The position numbers and the translations under genes are program-made. A stretch of 64,000 nucleotides of DNA from Climacteris rufus (lineage: Eukaryota; Chordata; Aves; Passeriformes; Climacteridae). How positions within the stretch are numbered: the first letter of the stretch is position 1; each line of letters opens with the position of its first letter. Of the stretch, positions 37,972 to 49,203 are shown piece by piece. Below the pieces are notes generated by a model, which saw only the letters and a program-made list of their open reading frames with translations, searched no databases and was not told the origin of the DNA. The stretch spans positions 985,326 to 1,049,325 of the forward strand of contig VZRZ01007409.1 of NCBI GenBank assembly GCA_013398175.1, read 5' to 3'.

Positions 37972-39428
37972 TTTCAGTTTAGGTTACCACAATTTTTTTG
38001 TACATTTCCACATATTTTTTGCTATTTTCTCCCACATATTCCTCACTTTTTTTCTGAGCTATAGTTTGGATCTGGATAGCCTATTAGAGCCAAAGAATGG
38101 GCTGAAACCTTGATAATATGTATAAATGTTTTTACAGGAATTCCATTCGTGTCAGCAATATCTTCCTTTGCCAGTGTACCTAAAAAGTGTGAAATCCTTC
38201 TTTTCCTAGAAAAGACATGATTATAATAAACCAATTCTTGCTGATTTATATTTTTACAGAGGCATCTCTTCTGGGTGACCCTTTGGCTGCTGAATATTAC
38301 AGTTAAGTTGGCACATGCTGTAAAAAATGTTGCTCTATTTTGCGTTTAGCAATCAAGCAGCAAAATATTTCTCAGCATGAAAACGAAATGATAAAGATAA
38401 GGCAGTTAATAATTCCAAGATATGCTACTGTATCTCCAGTTATTAAGATGAGTAACATGAGAGGATTTGGAATACATATTCTTAATTATTTTTGTCTGTC
38501 TATTGAGGAAACAGAGAACCAGTCTAAAAAAGAGTCACAAAACCACAAAACCAGTTTTTGTTTTACATATTTTTTTTTTCTTCAGGGCTTTTTCTCTGCA
38601 GTAAGGATATATAATTCCAATTCATTTTTAAAGTATTTTTATCAATTATTTAGACAAAATTAACATGTGTCAGTGCAAATATTGGGAAAGTTAATGTTAT
38701 TACATCTGGATTTTTCATAGGAATCCCCTAAAAAGGGCTTTTCCTAGACTTTAAAATCTTCATGTATTGTACCCTCAGTGTGACATCAGCACTGCTGTCT
38801 TCCCCTGCTGCTGGTTTTGTTCCCATGATATCTTGAGATAATGGTGAAGAAAGTACATAAAGCAGAGAAAAAATAAAATCCTTCAGAAAGTGGATGCTTG
38901 ATTTAACAATAAGATAACTGCACCCACTCATTTGCTACAAGCAACCCAGTCTAGTGGTCCAGATAGAATTAGGTGAGGTATCATTTTTTTAAGAATAAAA
39001 TTAAAAGCCTTTCTTAATTTCCCTAATTATCAAACAATCATATGATAAAATACTATACAAAAAATTCCCATTTTTTGAATATGAAATAGAAGCTTTGCCT
39101 ACTGAATGTGTACTGCAAGGCTATTCCAGAAACTTTCTCCTGTAACTTCTTCTTTGAATCAGTTCAAAAGCTAAAAGGGATATAAACTATCCATAAAAGT
39201 ATTTAACCACAAAGATAAAGAACTTTCACAGGTATTTCTGGAAGGGATTGCTCTGTCTTCTAATTTGATCTCTGCTGTGTTTAATTAAGACTGCATTCAT
39301 GTTTGATTATAAGCCTTTTTGGGACCGTAAATCACCTATGTTAGAAAGTGACCAGAATCAAGAAAATGTGATGGCTGAAGTGGTTCTGTTACAATGTTCT
39401 TCAGACAGGATAAACCTTTTAGTGAACA

Positions 39429-39477
39429 GTGGACCTTCTGGAAGGTAGAAACTTTCTTCTTCCAGAAGTCTGTCCAC
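39429..39477. repeat. 16-bp-stem imperfect hairpin
   Basis: GTGGAC plus CTTCTGGAAG (39429-39444) pairs with CTTCCAGAAG (39459-39468) and GTCCAC (39472-39477). Only a 3-base bulge (39469-39471) interrupts the 16 pairs, and the loop is 14 bases. It is the most stable short foldback I noticed. It may be a relic of a small inverted-repeat transposon or a structured RNA; no transcript evidence is available. Confidence 0.7.
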
Positions 39478-39906
39478 CTGCAGTACTGCATCTGGTTGCC
39501 ACAGGGCCAGCTTCCCAGGCCTTCTCAGAGGTCAAGTACACCCAGTCTTTCTGGATGATGGCAGGAAATCGCAGACTGAGCAGAGATCCCCACCTCAGCT
39601 GCAGAGAGAACAAAACTAATCAGGCTTCAACTTGACTACTAGACCATTCCTTTTTATCAAAATCTTCCCTAACTCCTTAAACATTAGCAGACTAATCAAA
39701 ATCCTCTCTTTCTAGGCTGACTCGTTGTGCCCAGAACACTTATTCTGAAGAATATTTATGGTACTGCTGCTACTTCAAATCCAGAGAAGAATTTTAAATA
39801 ACAATATTTCCAAGTATTTTTATGCCTTCATTTTATTTAGAAAACAAAACAGTGCGTCAGGACTTGCAAGAGAACTTGATACTCCATAGCACAGATAAAT
39901 AATGGA

Positions 39907-39958
39907 ATCAAAGAATCACAGAAAGGCTTAGGCTGGAAGGGACTTAAAGATCATCTTG
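39907..39958 (-). mobile_element. CR1 LINE, very short 3' end
   Basis: About 52 bases match the inverted terminal CR1 sequence. ATCAAAGAATCACAG comes from two terminal octamer-like units, and AGGCTTAGGCTGGAAGGGAC and TTAAAGATCATCTTGTT follow. The match ends abruptly, as expected for extreme 5' truncation on insertion. No coding remains. Confidence 0.9.
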
Positions 39959-40740
39959 TTATAATAATATATAAATAAAAGTTCTCTGTGAGTCTTTATT
40001 TTCTCGTTCTTTGAGCCAAAAGCTTTTTGTCAAATTTTGGTTTTAAAATATAGTTGCTGTTGCTAAATCACTGAAATGGTATAAAAGGGCTGAGGTTCCA
40101 CCAGTTTGCCTGATGAAATGCATTACTGAGTCCTCATCTGACAGCTCCAGTGATTCTGTGACACCTGTCCTATCTATTGTCATAAATAACTTGGAAAGAG
40201 TTGTGTATTATTCTGCTGTGATTTCATGTTCTGAGGGCATCCAGATTTTAAATATCATTAAGCTTTAAGCAACAGAAACATCAGAGACATTTTTTTTTTA
40301 AACACAAAAATTTTACAATAATTAAAAAAAAAAATCTTTGCCCTTACAGAAAAATAGATCTATTCCTCTGAAGGTTTTACCAAACAGTAATAGGATGTTA
40401 CATCTTTATGTGCCATAAATATATTTCAGCATATATAATTCTCCTTGTTATCTATTATTTCCTGGCAGAGAGATCAGCAGCAGAGCGTATTGCTTAATTA
40501 TGCTACCAAGTTTTAGTAGCTAATTTCTTCAGCTTACAACACAGATTGTATAGTAATATATTTCATTTATTACTAGTGAAAGGAAAACCTGCAGTAGTGG
40601 CCAATCCTTTTTAGCAAGCACCTTTTCATTTACTTTAAACTGGTTTAATATCTAGGATTAAAGTATAATTCAATGTATAAGGGTCTTTGCTCCACAGGGA
40701 ATAGTAACTAGTTAGTAAATTCAGAGTATTAAAAATGTAC
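39959..40740. other. Spacer between CR1 fragments
   Basis: AT-rich unique sequence with poly-A and poly-T runs near 40290-40335. No gene or recognisable element. Confidence 0.5.
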
Positions 40741-40958
40741 TGCTGGAAGGGACTTAAAAAGGCCATTTGTCTATCTCTTTGCCCTCAGGCAGGATCTCTA
40801 CCTTTGCCAAGAGCTGTTTGCCTTATCTAATCTTAAAATACTCCTGTTCTGGAAATTCAAAAATCCCTAAATTAAGGCGGTTAATAATCAAATAAAATTT
40901 TCTCTAACATGTAACCTCAGATGCCTTTATTTGCAAAGTATGACCTTTACAGCATGTA
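40741..40958 (-). mobile_element. CR1 LINE fragment, older subfamily
   Basis: The plus strand begins TGCTGGAAGGGACTTAAAAA and later has GCCCTCAGGCAGGATCTCTA. It continues with CTAATCTTAAAATACTCC, then TGTTCTGGAAATTC and TTCTCTAACATGTAACCTCA. The order and spacing fit the inverted CR1 3' region. In CR1 the matching blocks are CTAACCTGTTCTTAAAAACC, then a GGAGATTCCACAACCTCCC-type block, then TTCCTAATGTCCAACCTAAA. It is clearly more diverged than the CR1 end at 14.0 kb. Confidence 0.75.
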
Positions 40959-41181
40959 TTTTATCTCTCAGCCTTGTTTATCAGATTTTTCAACTGTTTT
41001 TAACTTTAATAGGGAAAGAAATCAACCCCTCATCATTTCTACATTGATAAGGAAGTGGGTAGACTTTTAGAATTGCTTGAGATTGTTTCATAGTCCAGTA
41101 TAAAGTAGAAACAAAGGAAAGGAGTAAAGAAATAAATGTCTTCGCAAAGGCAGTCAGATGTTCCTCTTTCCACATGCTGCT

Positions 41182-41248
41182 ATAATAGAATATCCTGAGT
41201 GGGAAAGGACCCACAAGGATCACCAAGTCCATATTGAATGGTTGGCTG
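41182..41248 (-). mobile_element. CR1 LINE, short 3' end (CR1-F-like)
   Basis: ATAATAGAATATCCTGAGTG followed by GGAAAGGACCCACAAGGATC and ACCAAGTCC matches the inverted 3' terminus of a common avian CR1 type (ATATCCTGAGTTGGAAGGG, ACCCACAAGGATCATCGAGT). It is only about 65 bases, so strongly 5'-truncated. The copy at 55.1 kb is of similar type in the opposite orientation. Confidence 0.88.
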
Positions 41249-41524
41249 AAGGTAATAACCCACAAAATGAGTAAGCAATTACCTCCCTTTTTCTGAGTTT
41301 ATCTTTGCAGTTTACAATCCAGCCAAAACCCAGACTAAAGTGTTACTTTAGTTTCCAGAATGGCATAGTGTTTGGCTTTGTTGGGTTTTCTTTCAGTTAG
41401 AGGAAATATTGCAATATTCTAAAAGTTTTGGAATAATTCTTTTTTTTCCTCATGGCAAAGATCTATATACGACTATACTATAACTACTTGTTGGTTTTTT
41501 TTTTTTTTAAAGTCTTAGAAAATT

Positions 41525-41745
41525 GATCTGGAAAAGAACTGGAAAAGTTAATTAATTCCACCTGCTGAAGTAGGATCAGTTGTTCCTGTGAAATTTCTGA
41601 CAGACTTTCCCACTTTATTTTATCAAGTACCTTTGGTAGAAAGTTCACAGCCTCCTGAGCAAGCCTCTCCCATGGATAGGTTTGAGAGTTTGTTCTTATG
41701 TTTAACCTAAATCCTCTTTTCTACAGTTTAAGTCAGTTTAAATAT
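41525..41745 (-). mobile_element. CR1 LINE fragment
   Basis: Inverted CR1 3' region. It has CCACCTGCTGAAGTAGGATC, then AGTTGTTCCTGTGAAATTTC and TGACAGAC, later CACAGCCTCCTGAGCAAGCC. It finishes with TTATGTTTAACCTAAATCCT followed by CTACAGTTTAAGTCAG. The order follows the CR1 pattern of GCTCAAGCAGG, CACAGCCTCCCTGGGCAACC, TTCCTTATGTCTAACCTAAA and TGCAGTTTAAGTCC. A T-run precedes it at about 41493-41508. Confidence 0.85.
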
Positions 41746-44700
41746 GGCAAGCTGATACATTTGCCATTAGTGTGGAATTTGTGTCTTTTGTGTTGGGAAA
41801 TCCTTCAGGTTTGTGATATGAGAGGGTTAAGGAGAGCATAGAATCTTTTTGACAGCTCAAATGAAAAATAAAGATATTTGCTTCTCATTAATGAAGAATA
41901 CACTTCTTTTAACGAAGTCTGATAATTTACATGTACTTTTACTCTCGTTCCCTTAAAGCTATGCAAAAATATGTGAGGGGTATTTGTGGATGAGCAGGTT
42001 AATTCGTTTTCTGATCAACATTCTATAGCTGTCACCTACGGTCCTTGCAAAGAACAAAAATGGATTCATTATAACAAACAGACTCTGTTTTTAAAACTAA
42101 TTATTAGCAGTAACAGTGGATGTATTTTTGCCAAGATGGCCTTATCACTGTGGGGTTCTTTGTGTGTATGAAAGCTTCCACTTTCTGCAGGAGACTGCTC
42201 TTCAAGTCTTTCTGGGATGTGCACATCTTTATAAGCAGGGGAGAGGGAGGGTGTTATGAAAAATTGTGAAAGAGCTGCTGGAAAACCTGCCTGGTCATGC
42301 AAGTGGGGGATGACGTAGTCCAACCCCAAGTGGCTTGTTAGTAACAGCCACCAAATTTATATCTGTGCCTTGGACAGAGCACAGTCCTATGCCATATGGT
42401 TCTTCCTATTTTTTGTCAAGAAGGATGGCTGCTGGATTTTTGGATCCAAATCACCTACTAAGTATGTCTGTGGGGATCTTTGGTGCACAGGTGACTGGAG
42501 TCTGAAAGTGAATCTAAGCAGCTTCTACTCTTTCTGAAAGGAGGAAAAATCTTTATTGCCATGAGGGGGCGATTTAAGGATGGAGGAATTTAAAATGTAA
42601 TTGGTCTCTGAGAGGAGGTCTTGGAGCCCAAAGTTTCAGATCCATTCAGTTAGCAAAACATCACATTTAGCAAAGAATGCTGTACAAAAATGCAATTGAG
42701 TCTTAAGAGAAACAAAATGGAAAATATGGGTGATGATCAGCAATTATGTCCTTCCCAAAAACTCCAGGCCTGAAGGTTATGGCTTTCTGACCCATGGTTT
42801 GACCACAGAGAGCAGGTCTATGTGAGGAATATCCTTGGCAGCACCAAGAAGATTCTTTAAATAACTGCAATAAAAGCTCATACTTTAAATTTGCACTTGT
42901 TTACCAAGCCTAGGCAGTTCCACTTTGTGTCAAGCCACCAAGGAATCATCAAAAATAAACAAAATGTAGAACACAAACCCTATTTAGTACTACCTAAGTG
43001 GGAAGCAGGGAATTATCTTCTCCCCTCACACCATGATGTCCTTAATTTTTTTGTCTGTCTTTTTATTGTGGGAGCATTTGCTCTCCATTAAGAAAGGATC
43101 TGACTAAACGCTCTTGGGTGCCTTCAGCAACATGGACTCCAGTCCTTTAGAAATGAGATTTCCTGGCCATTGATGGCTCATAAAATAGGATCCCTGTGGG
43201 GTTAATGGAAAAATAATTCAATATATTAAGAAACACATGACATAGAAGCAATTAGTGTCAGTTTCTCAAAATTTCTTCTACCTATCTCAGTGTTCCACTT
43301 AACACAAAGTATGTTTGTCTGTTCAGTATCAGTGTGTAAGTTATTTACCAGTGAAAAAATGGTAATATCGTGCAGCACAGACCACAATAAACATAATTTA
43401 TTCCAGTGATTCTGCACAGACCTTTTAAAGGACAAACAAAGGTTAGGTGCTTTAAATAAAAATTTGTCTGTCATTTTCTTATCCTACATTTCCATGCTTT
43501 ATTAATTGGGATAAAGTGTAGGCTCCTCTAAATCATATCCCTAATATTGGCCACAGCATGATGGGTGAGGTGAGTACTGGAGTGTATTGACAGAACCCAG
43601 GAAGAAAACACAAATACTACTCCAGGCAACACCCAGGTGAGAGCATGAGGGACTCCTCTAAAGTCCTATCATTTGTCAACAAATATGTCTGTATGGCAAA
43701 GGAATTTCTGCTGACGACTTAGGATGGAATTTCTTTATTGTCCCGTTATTATGTCCAAGTGATTATCCATTATTTTTGGTATCACCAGATTACAATACAT
43801 GAGTGCTTCCCAATCCAATTCAAGGCAGTGAAGTTATCCCAAATTGTCTCTCTGGACAGTTCAAGGTGAAATGTCTGAGTCTGTAGACTGGGAGCATGAT
43901 ATGCTCTGCAGACCGTCAACTGCATCTAGTTAACTTCTTAAATTATTCTACTTAGATCCCCCAGGGGTGATCAAGCTGTACTGTCACTGATAACCTTGCC
44001 ATGCAAGGCCAGATACTGGTGTTCAGAACAAGCCAGGCAGCTTGCTGTACATCCTCCTCAACATGCTTTTCAGTAGGATTGAAATGTTTCTCTTATTGTT
44101 TTAGGACCTGAAGAGTTTCCATATGCTTTCAGAAATTTAAAGTTCCAGAACTTTAACCATGAAAGGTTAATTATCCATTTCCAAATATTAGGTATGATTC
44201 TATTAATTAAATTAATGTAAGTATCAGTTGCTTCGAAAACTAATTTCAGATCCAGAACAAATAGAAATCCACATTTTTGAAACATTGTGTGCTACATTAT
44301 AATCATGAATGCTTTTCAGACATTTTGTTTGTATTATCTCTTGATAGCTTGTTTTTATTTTGAAAAGTTTCACATACACTTTCAGTATATTATATATTGC
44401 TGATGACTTATTTTAGACAAGAAAATTTTGGCAACAGTGTTCTGTCTAATTGTGCCGCTATGCTATGATTTTGTGTTTTCAAATCAGTATTTACCTTCTG
44501 TTATATTTGCATACATACTTTTTGTGGTAAATGCTAATTGGAATTGTCAGAGTTCTCTTTCAATTTAATTAACACAAAGAAAAGAGGGGAAATCTCTTTT
44601 AATTAAAATAACATTTATTAAGACTGCCCAGAACATCATTGTTGTTGAGGTTTTCTAGGTAACCTTAAGCATTTTGACTGTCAAATTACAGAACAGCTTG

Positions 44701-47700
44701 ACATATGAAAATTCTTGCAAAGTTACAACACTGGAGAAGGGATGCCATTCAGCTCTTTGATTTATTCCATTTTTACCTCTTCTACACAAATCATTAAAAA
44801 TCTGCTTTTCAGAACTTTCTTCTTTGATTGCTTCCTGTGTCTATCTTTTTGCTCTGTGCTTTTTGGGTTCAAAAAGTCTCCTTTGGGAAGTATGGTCCCT
44901 GTTGTACAACACTCACAGAGAATGAGAGCCAATCCCCTTGTTGCTGACAGCAGAGGTGATGGTAGGTGGATGTAGCTGCTGGGCAGATTTCTAGTTTGTC
45001 AAGTAGATCTGTCAGCAGAGTTTGCTCCCATCAAAAACTCAGGATCTGAAGAAAGCAGCTGGTACTCATATTTCCTGGATTGTGTATGAGTCAAGGATGG
45101 GTTTCAGCAATGACTTGTAAGGTAGGCTGTGAAATTCAGCTACAGACAGATCTTTGAGACAACCCTTTTAATCAGTGACATGCATTCAGCAGACTCCCTA
45201 AATGTTCCCCTTTCTTTTAGGTAAGCCATTTTTATTCTGTCAAATTCCCTCACACATGGCATTTATGGCATACACAGAAATGTACAAGTTATTTGAGTTA
45301 CCATGGAGAGGCCACAAAACCTCCTTTCCCAGGTAGTATCTACCTATTAGAAATTCAGATCCACAATTAAATACCCAAAACCACAGCTGAACAATCTGCA
45401 ATATTTCTGAAATCTGCACAGGCAGTTAATAGGACCACAAAACCAGAAAATAAACATTCTAAAACTTCAAAAATTCTCTGAAGGGACCTTTTTCACAGAT
45501 TTTCAAAGTCCTCCTCGACAAAAGAACACTTAGTCTCCGTTAACTCCAAAGAGAATAAAATCCTTGTATATGTGCAAAGCAGGGCATTTATGAATGGACA
45601 CAGTCATAGGGAAGGTAGATGAAAATGGTATAAGGGTTAAACCAGAATAAGAATTCAGCACTATTTTTAGAGTAAAAATGTCTTTGGAGAGACACTAACA
45701 AATATAACCGTGTAAAGTTTACAGCTTTGAATTCTGAATTTTAAAAAATTAATTTCCATATTTCAAGCTTTTATAGAAATTACTGAAGCACATTAACATT
45801 TCTATCTAAGTGATATTTCTCTTATTGTGAGAACAAATAAATCAAATACTGAAATAAACTTTCTATGTAAAATATGAAAAAGAAGTTTTCACTTCTTTTA
45901 AATGAAGGGCAATTCGCTCAGTATTTTTTTTAAAAGCAAACAGTTTTTCAGCAAAGATTCTCCCTCCACTTAAAAAAGAAAAAAAAAAAAAAAAAGGAGA
46001 TAACATCAGATAGCTCTAACAGTGCATCTCTAAGCATTTGACAAAATGAGGTCTGTTGGTTTGGTTGTTGAATACCACTAAAGGCCACAGTCACAATTCC
46101 TAGAGCAATGGGTTATAATGCTATTCAGAGATGTCCTTCAGCCTGACGCAGGAGGCAAGTTCACAGTTCATTTTTCCTCTCTCACTCCATTTGTAATACA
46201 CTAATCTCCTTTAAAAGTGCCTTTAGATAAGCTTATGGAAGCTTATATAATTTCATTCATGCTGCTATATGAATTGTAATAAAAATAATACCTCTTTGGA
46301 AACAGTACACTCCATTACTTATTAACATGAGTATATACTACAGAAAATATTACAAGTCATGCTATGAAATTTCTAGAAAACTAACCCTGTGCTTTGTGCT
46401 AAATACGGTGCTGTATGACAACTGTGTTAGACAGATTGCATAGCTGTCCTTGTTTTTTCCTAAAGCTAATGAATTGCTATCTTGAGTAGAAGTTAATTAT
46501 AAAATAATTGAATTTAATTCCATTCAAATAACACTTTGGAGCTTTACTGGAAAGACAAGCTATTTTTCAGCGTCAGTGCTGAGGTGGCTGCTGAGCTTTG
46601 TGCAAGAAGTAATACTTCCAGGAGCAATCTGTGGGCTAGGCAGTCCCTGTGGTATGGCTTCCTTTTCCTCGCTGTTTGTAACTTAATGCTGCAGTGGAGT
46701 ACATGAGCGCCACAGAAATGAAACAGTGCTCAAAGAATGTTTGAACTTTAATATTTGTTTTCACAAGCATCTTAAGTAATTTGTAAAAAGCACTTGTATT
46801 AAAACGTTCACACTGTACAGTTTTTTTTCTCACAGTATTATAATTATAGAGGGAAATTCCCTTCAACAGAAATGTGTCCAAAGGGAAGTTGGTTTACAGC
46901 TCTTTCATTTGCTGCTGTAGTTGAGGAGGGAAGAGTGAATGGTTGTTACTGGTGTGAGAGAGGAAAAAGGAATTAAACCTTAGGCTAAAGTTGAGTCAGC
47001 AAGCTCTAGGGCCTTATTTAATTTCAAAATCACTTGGGTTTTCTCCACTGTGGTTATATGGTTGTTAGGATAAGCCTTTGGGCCATAAAGGGGGCTTGGG
47101 CTTACTGTATGGCTCAGTCCTCCTTGTGCATCCAGAATGACTTTGTGGGTTACACAAATCACTCACAGGCCCTTCTGCTGTAGTGACTGTCAAGATCAGA
47201 TGACCTTTTACATAGCCAAGTAAAACAGACTTTGTAGCCTTGGAAAAAAGCTGAAGAAAATGTGTAAGATGATATGGAAACTCTTTGAACATTCAGAATG
47301 CTGCAGAATAGATTAAATCTTCAGAACTCCTGGACTGATAGGATAAGTTTGCCAGTGTTTTTTTTTCCTTTTCCTCCTCAGTACAACCATTTCAGACAAT
47401 GTCTGGCTAAGCATGGCACCAGCCCTGTTCCCACAATTTGCTGGTTTTCAGTGATGCTGTCTCCCCCCTCATCAAGTTCAGAAATTATTCCCATTTCTGT
47501 ATTCACAATTTCCCTTTCCTCTGAGCAGAAAAAAATGCTACTGATAAAATAAAATATTATTGAAAAAAGTGTACCTGGATTGAGGGAGTTGGTGTGAACT
47601 CTGTCCCACATGAGGAAGAGAGAAGCTCTGTAGAATTTGGAACAGAAGTCATTTGCTGGACTGATGTGGTAATGACTGGGGCAGTGGGAGTGGGATCAGT

Positions 47701-47799
47701 GAGAATCAGAGATCAGTGCTCTATGTGGGAGGTAGTCAGCTGATCTTTCAGCATCCTCAATACAACATACACAGGAAAAAGTAGTTGTCAGCATATATT
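41746..47799. other. Unique non-coding stretch
   Basis: No gene or young element is recognised over about 6 kb. An A-rich tract lies at 45972-45995. The 43.55-44.05 kb part is somewhat more GC-rich but shows no frame or repeat I know. A pyrimidine tract with AG near 47358-47381 resembles a splice acceptor but is followed by no recognisable exon. Confidence 0.5.
45972..45995 (+). repeat. A-rich tract
   Basis: AAAAAAGA followed by a run of about 17 A. It could be a polyA relic, but no retrocopy is recognisable on its 5' side. Confidence 0.85.
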
Positions 47800-47801
47800 T
47801 A

Positions 47802-47882
47802 TCATTGAATAATCCTGGTTGGAAGGAACATCAAAGTCTTTAGTCCAACCTCCTGCTCAAAGCAGGTCCCTCTTTGACATCA
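47802..47882 (-). mobile_element. CR1 LINE, short 3' end
   Basis: TCATTGAATAATCCTGGTTG followed by GAAGGAACATCAAAGTCT and TAGTCCAACCTCCTGCTC, then AAAGCAGGTCCCTC, is the inverted end of a CR1 type with the pattern ATCCTGGTTGGAAGGGACCT, AGTCCAACCTCCTGCTCAAA. About 80 bases remain. Confidence 0.92.
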
Positions 47883-48192
47883 AAAAAGAAAGGGAACAAA
47901 ATGCAAGCATTAGATGATAGAAAAATCTAAATCTGTACTGTAGTCACTTCCTTCATTAAAATCATAAACTTTTTGGAATTTGCTGTAAATATCTTTTTTT
48001 TCCCTCTAAATTATCTCTTCCTGTGTCATTTTCTCTAGCTTCTTTGGGAATCATTTGAAATATATTGCAGTGACTCCTCTCATTGAGTAAAAAAAAACAA
48101 AAAAAACCTACTGTATCTACCTCCACTTATAGCTATCCCAAAGGATTTTCACACACACACCACCTCATATTCCAATTTCAGTGTAGTAGCGG
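47883..48192. other. Spacer between CR1 fragment and LTR
   Basis: AT-rich sequence with short A and T runs near 47993-48110 and a short AC run near 48150. No gene. Confidence 0.5.
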
Positions 48193-49203
48193 TGTCATGG
48201 TTTGAGCTCTGGACAAATGCCAAAGCCCCCACAAAAGCTGCTCTCTCCCCTCTGCAGATGGACAGGGGAGAAAAATTTTTTTCCAAGGTGAGATAAGGAT
48301 ACTAAGAGAGAAAAAATTCTCCTAATTAAAGCAGGCTAAAACAGGCTCAAAGCTTAAAAGTGATAAGTGAATTTATTACAGAGTTAAAGGAGTAAGTAAA
48401 ATATTCGCTTAGACACTCTTTCTCTTCCTCCACCCCCCCCNTCCTAGTCAGTTCATTCCTCAGATGTTTTCTCTTCTTGGCAAAATATCTGGAGGGGAGG
48501 CAGGTTTCCTTCTTCTCTTCTCATAAGCCTTGTAGCATTTTTTCATAAGTTATTTTTTCTTCTTGGCAAGCAGCCCACCTAGTCACTGCTGCCCGCTCTT
48601 TCTCCCAAGGCTGGGCTGGTCTGAACTTAGGGTGGCAGTGAAAAAAGGCTTTTTTTAACACAAATGACTCCCTCAGTTCCCAGGAGCAAAGGCCTCGTTA
48701 TTCATGTCAGCTCCCACCAGACCAAAAGTCCCTCCTGTAGGAGTTCACCCCCTCCTGCTCTGTCTTGGGGTGGATCTCGGCTCCTTCATGGACCCTCAGG
48801 GTGCAGGGGAATACCGCATTGGTAAGTCCTTACCAGAGGCTGTGGAGATGTCTCAGCTCCAATGTTTGAAGCACCTTCTCCTTCTCTTTCTTTTTCTTGG
48901 CTGGTGTCCATATCTGTTGTTTTCTTCTACATGCTGTACTCCTTCTTCTCTATCTACAACTACTAGCTACATCTACGTGGTGCGTGCGTGTATACCACTG
49001 TGTCTCCTTTTCAACTATGTTGTCATAGAGGAGTTACCTTCTTCTCTAATTGGCCCAGCTGTGGCTAGCAGCACGTCCATCTTCAGGAGCCATCAGAGAC
49101 TGGCTCTGCTGGACGGCTATGGAAGCTTCTGGCAGCTTTTTACAGGAGCCATGGTTTCGGCCCCTACCACACCCAAAAAGATAGACCCTGTCAAACCACC
49201 ACA
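48193..49203 (+). mobile_element. Solo LTR, ERVL-like, copy 1
   Basis: The element runs from TGTCATGGTTTGAG to TCAAACCACCACA. The two ends are nearly exact inverted repeats of about 13 bases, with the TG...CA termini of an LTR. AGCGG lies immediately before it (48188-48192) and AGTGG immediately after (49204-49208), a 5-bp target duplication with one difference, the length known for ERVL-type insertions. A homologous copy lies at 54001-55032 and shares long blocks, such as CTCCTTCATGGACCCTCAGG, TCTAATTGGCCCAGCTGTG and CATGCTGTACTCC. No internal retroviral region adjoins, so it is a solo LTR left by LTR-LTR recombination. The longest open frame of the window (48704-49276, 190 codons) lies mostly inside and runs past the 3' end. 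It is not kept open in copy 2, so I treat it as non-coding. A single N is at 48441 after a C run. The orientation is inferred from the family as remembered. Confidence 0.9.

Larger units (their letters stand above)
35720..39906. other. Unique AT-rich non-coding stretch
   Basis: No gene is recognised. It contains a 15-bp direct repeat TATGATAAAAGAATC at 37936-37950 and 37957-37971 and a strong small hairpin at 39429-39477. The frame at 38340-38663 (107 codons) has no domain and is AT-driven. Confidence 0.55.

Noticed and set aside
47358..47381. Long pyrimidine tract ending CTCAG, like a splice acceptor
   Set aside because: The downstream frame is short, has no known domain, and the opposite strand is equally open.
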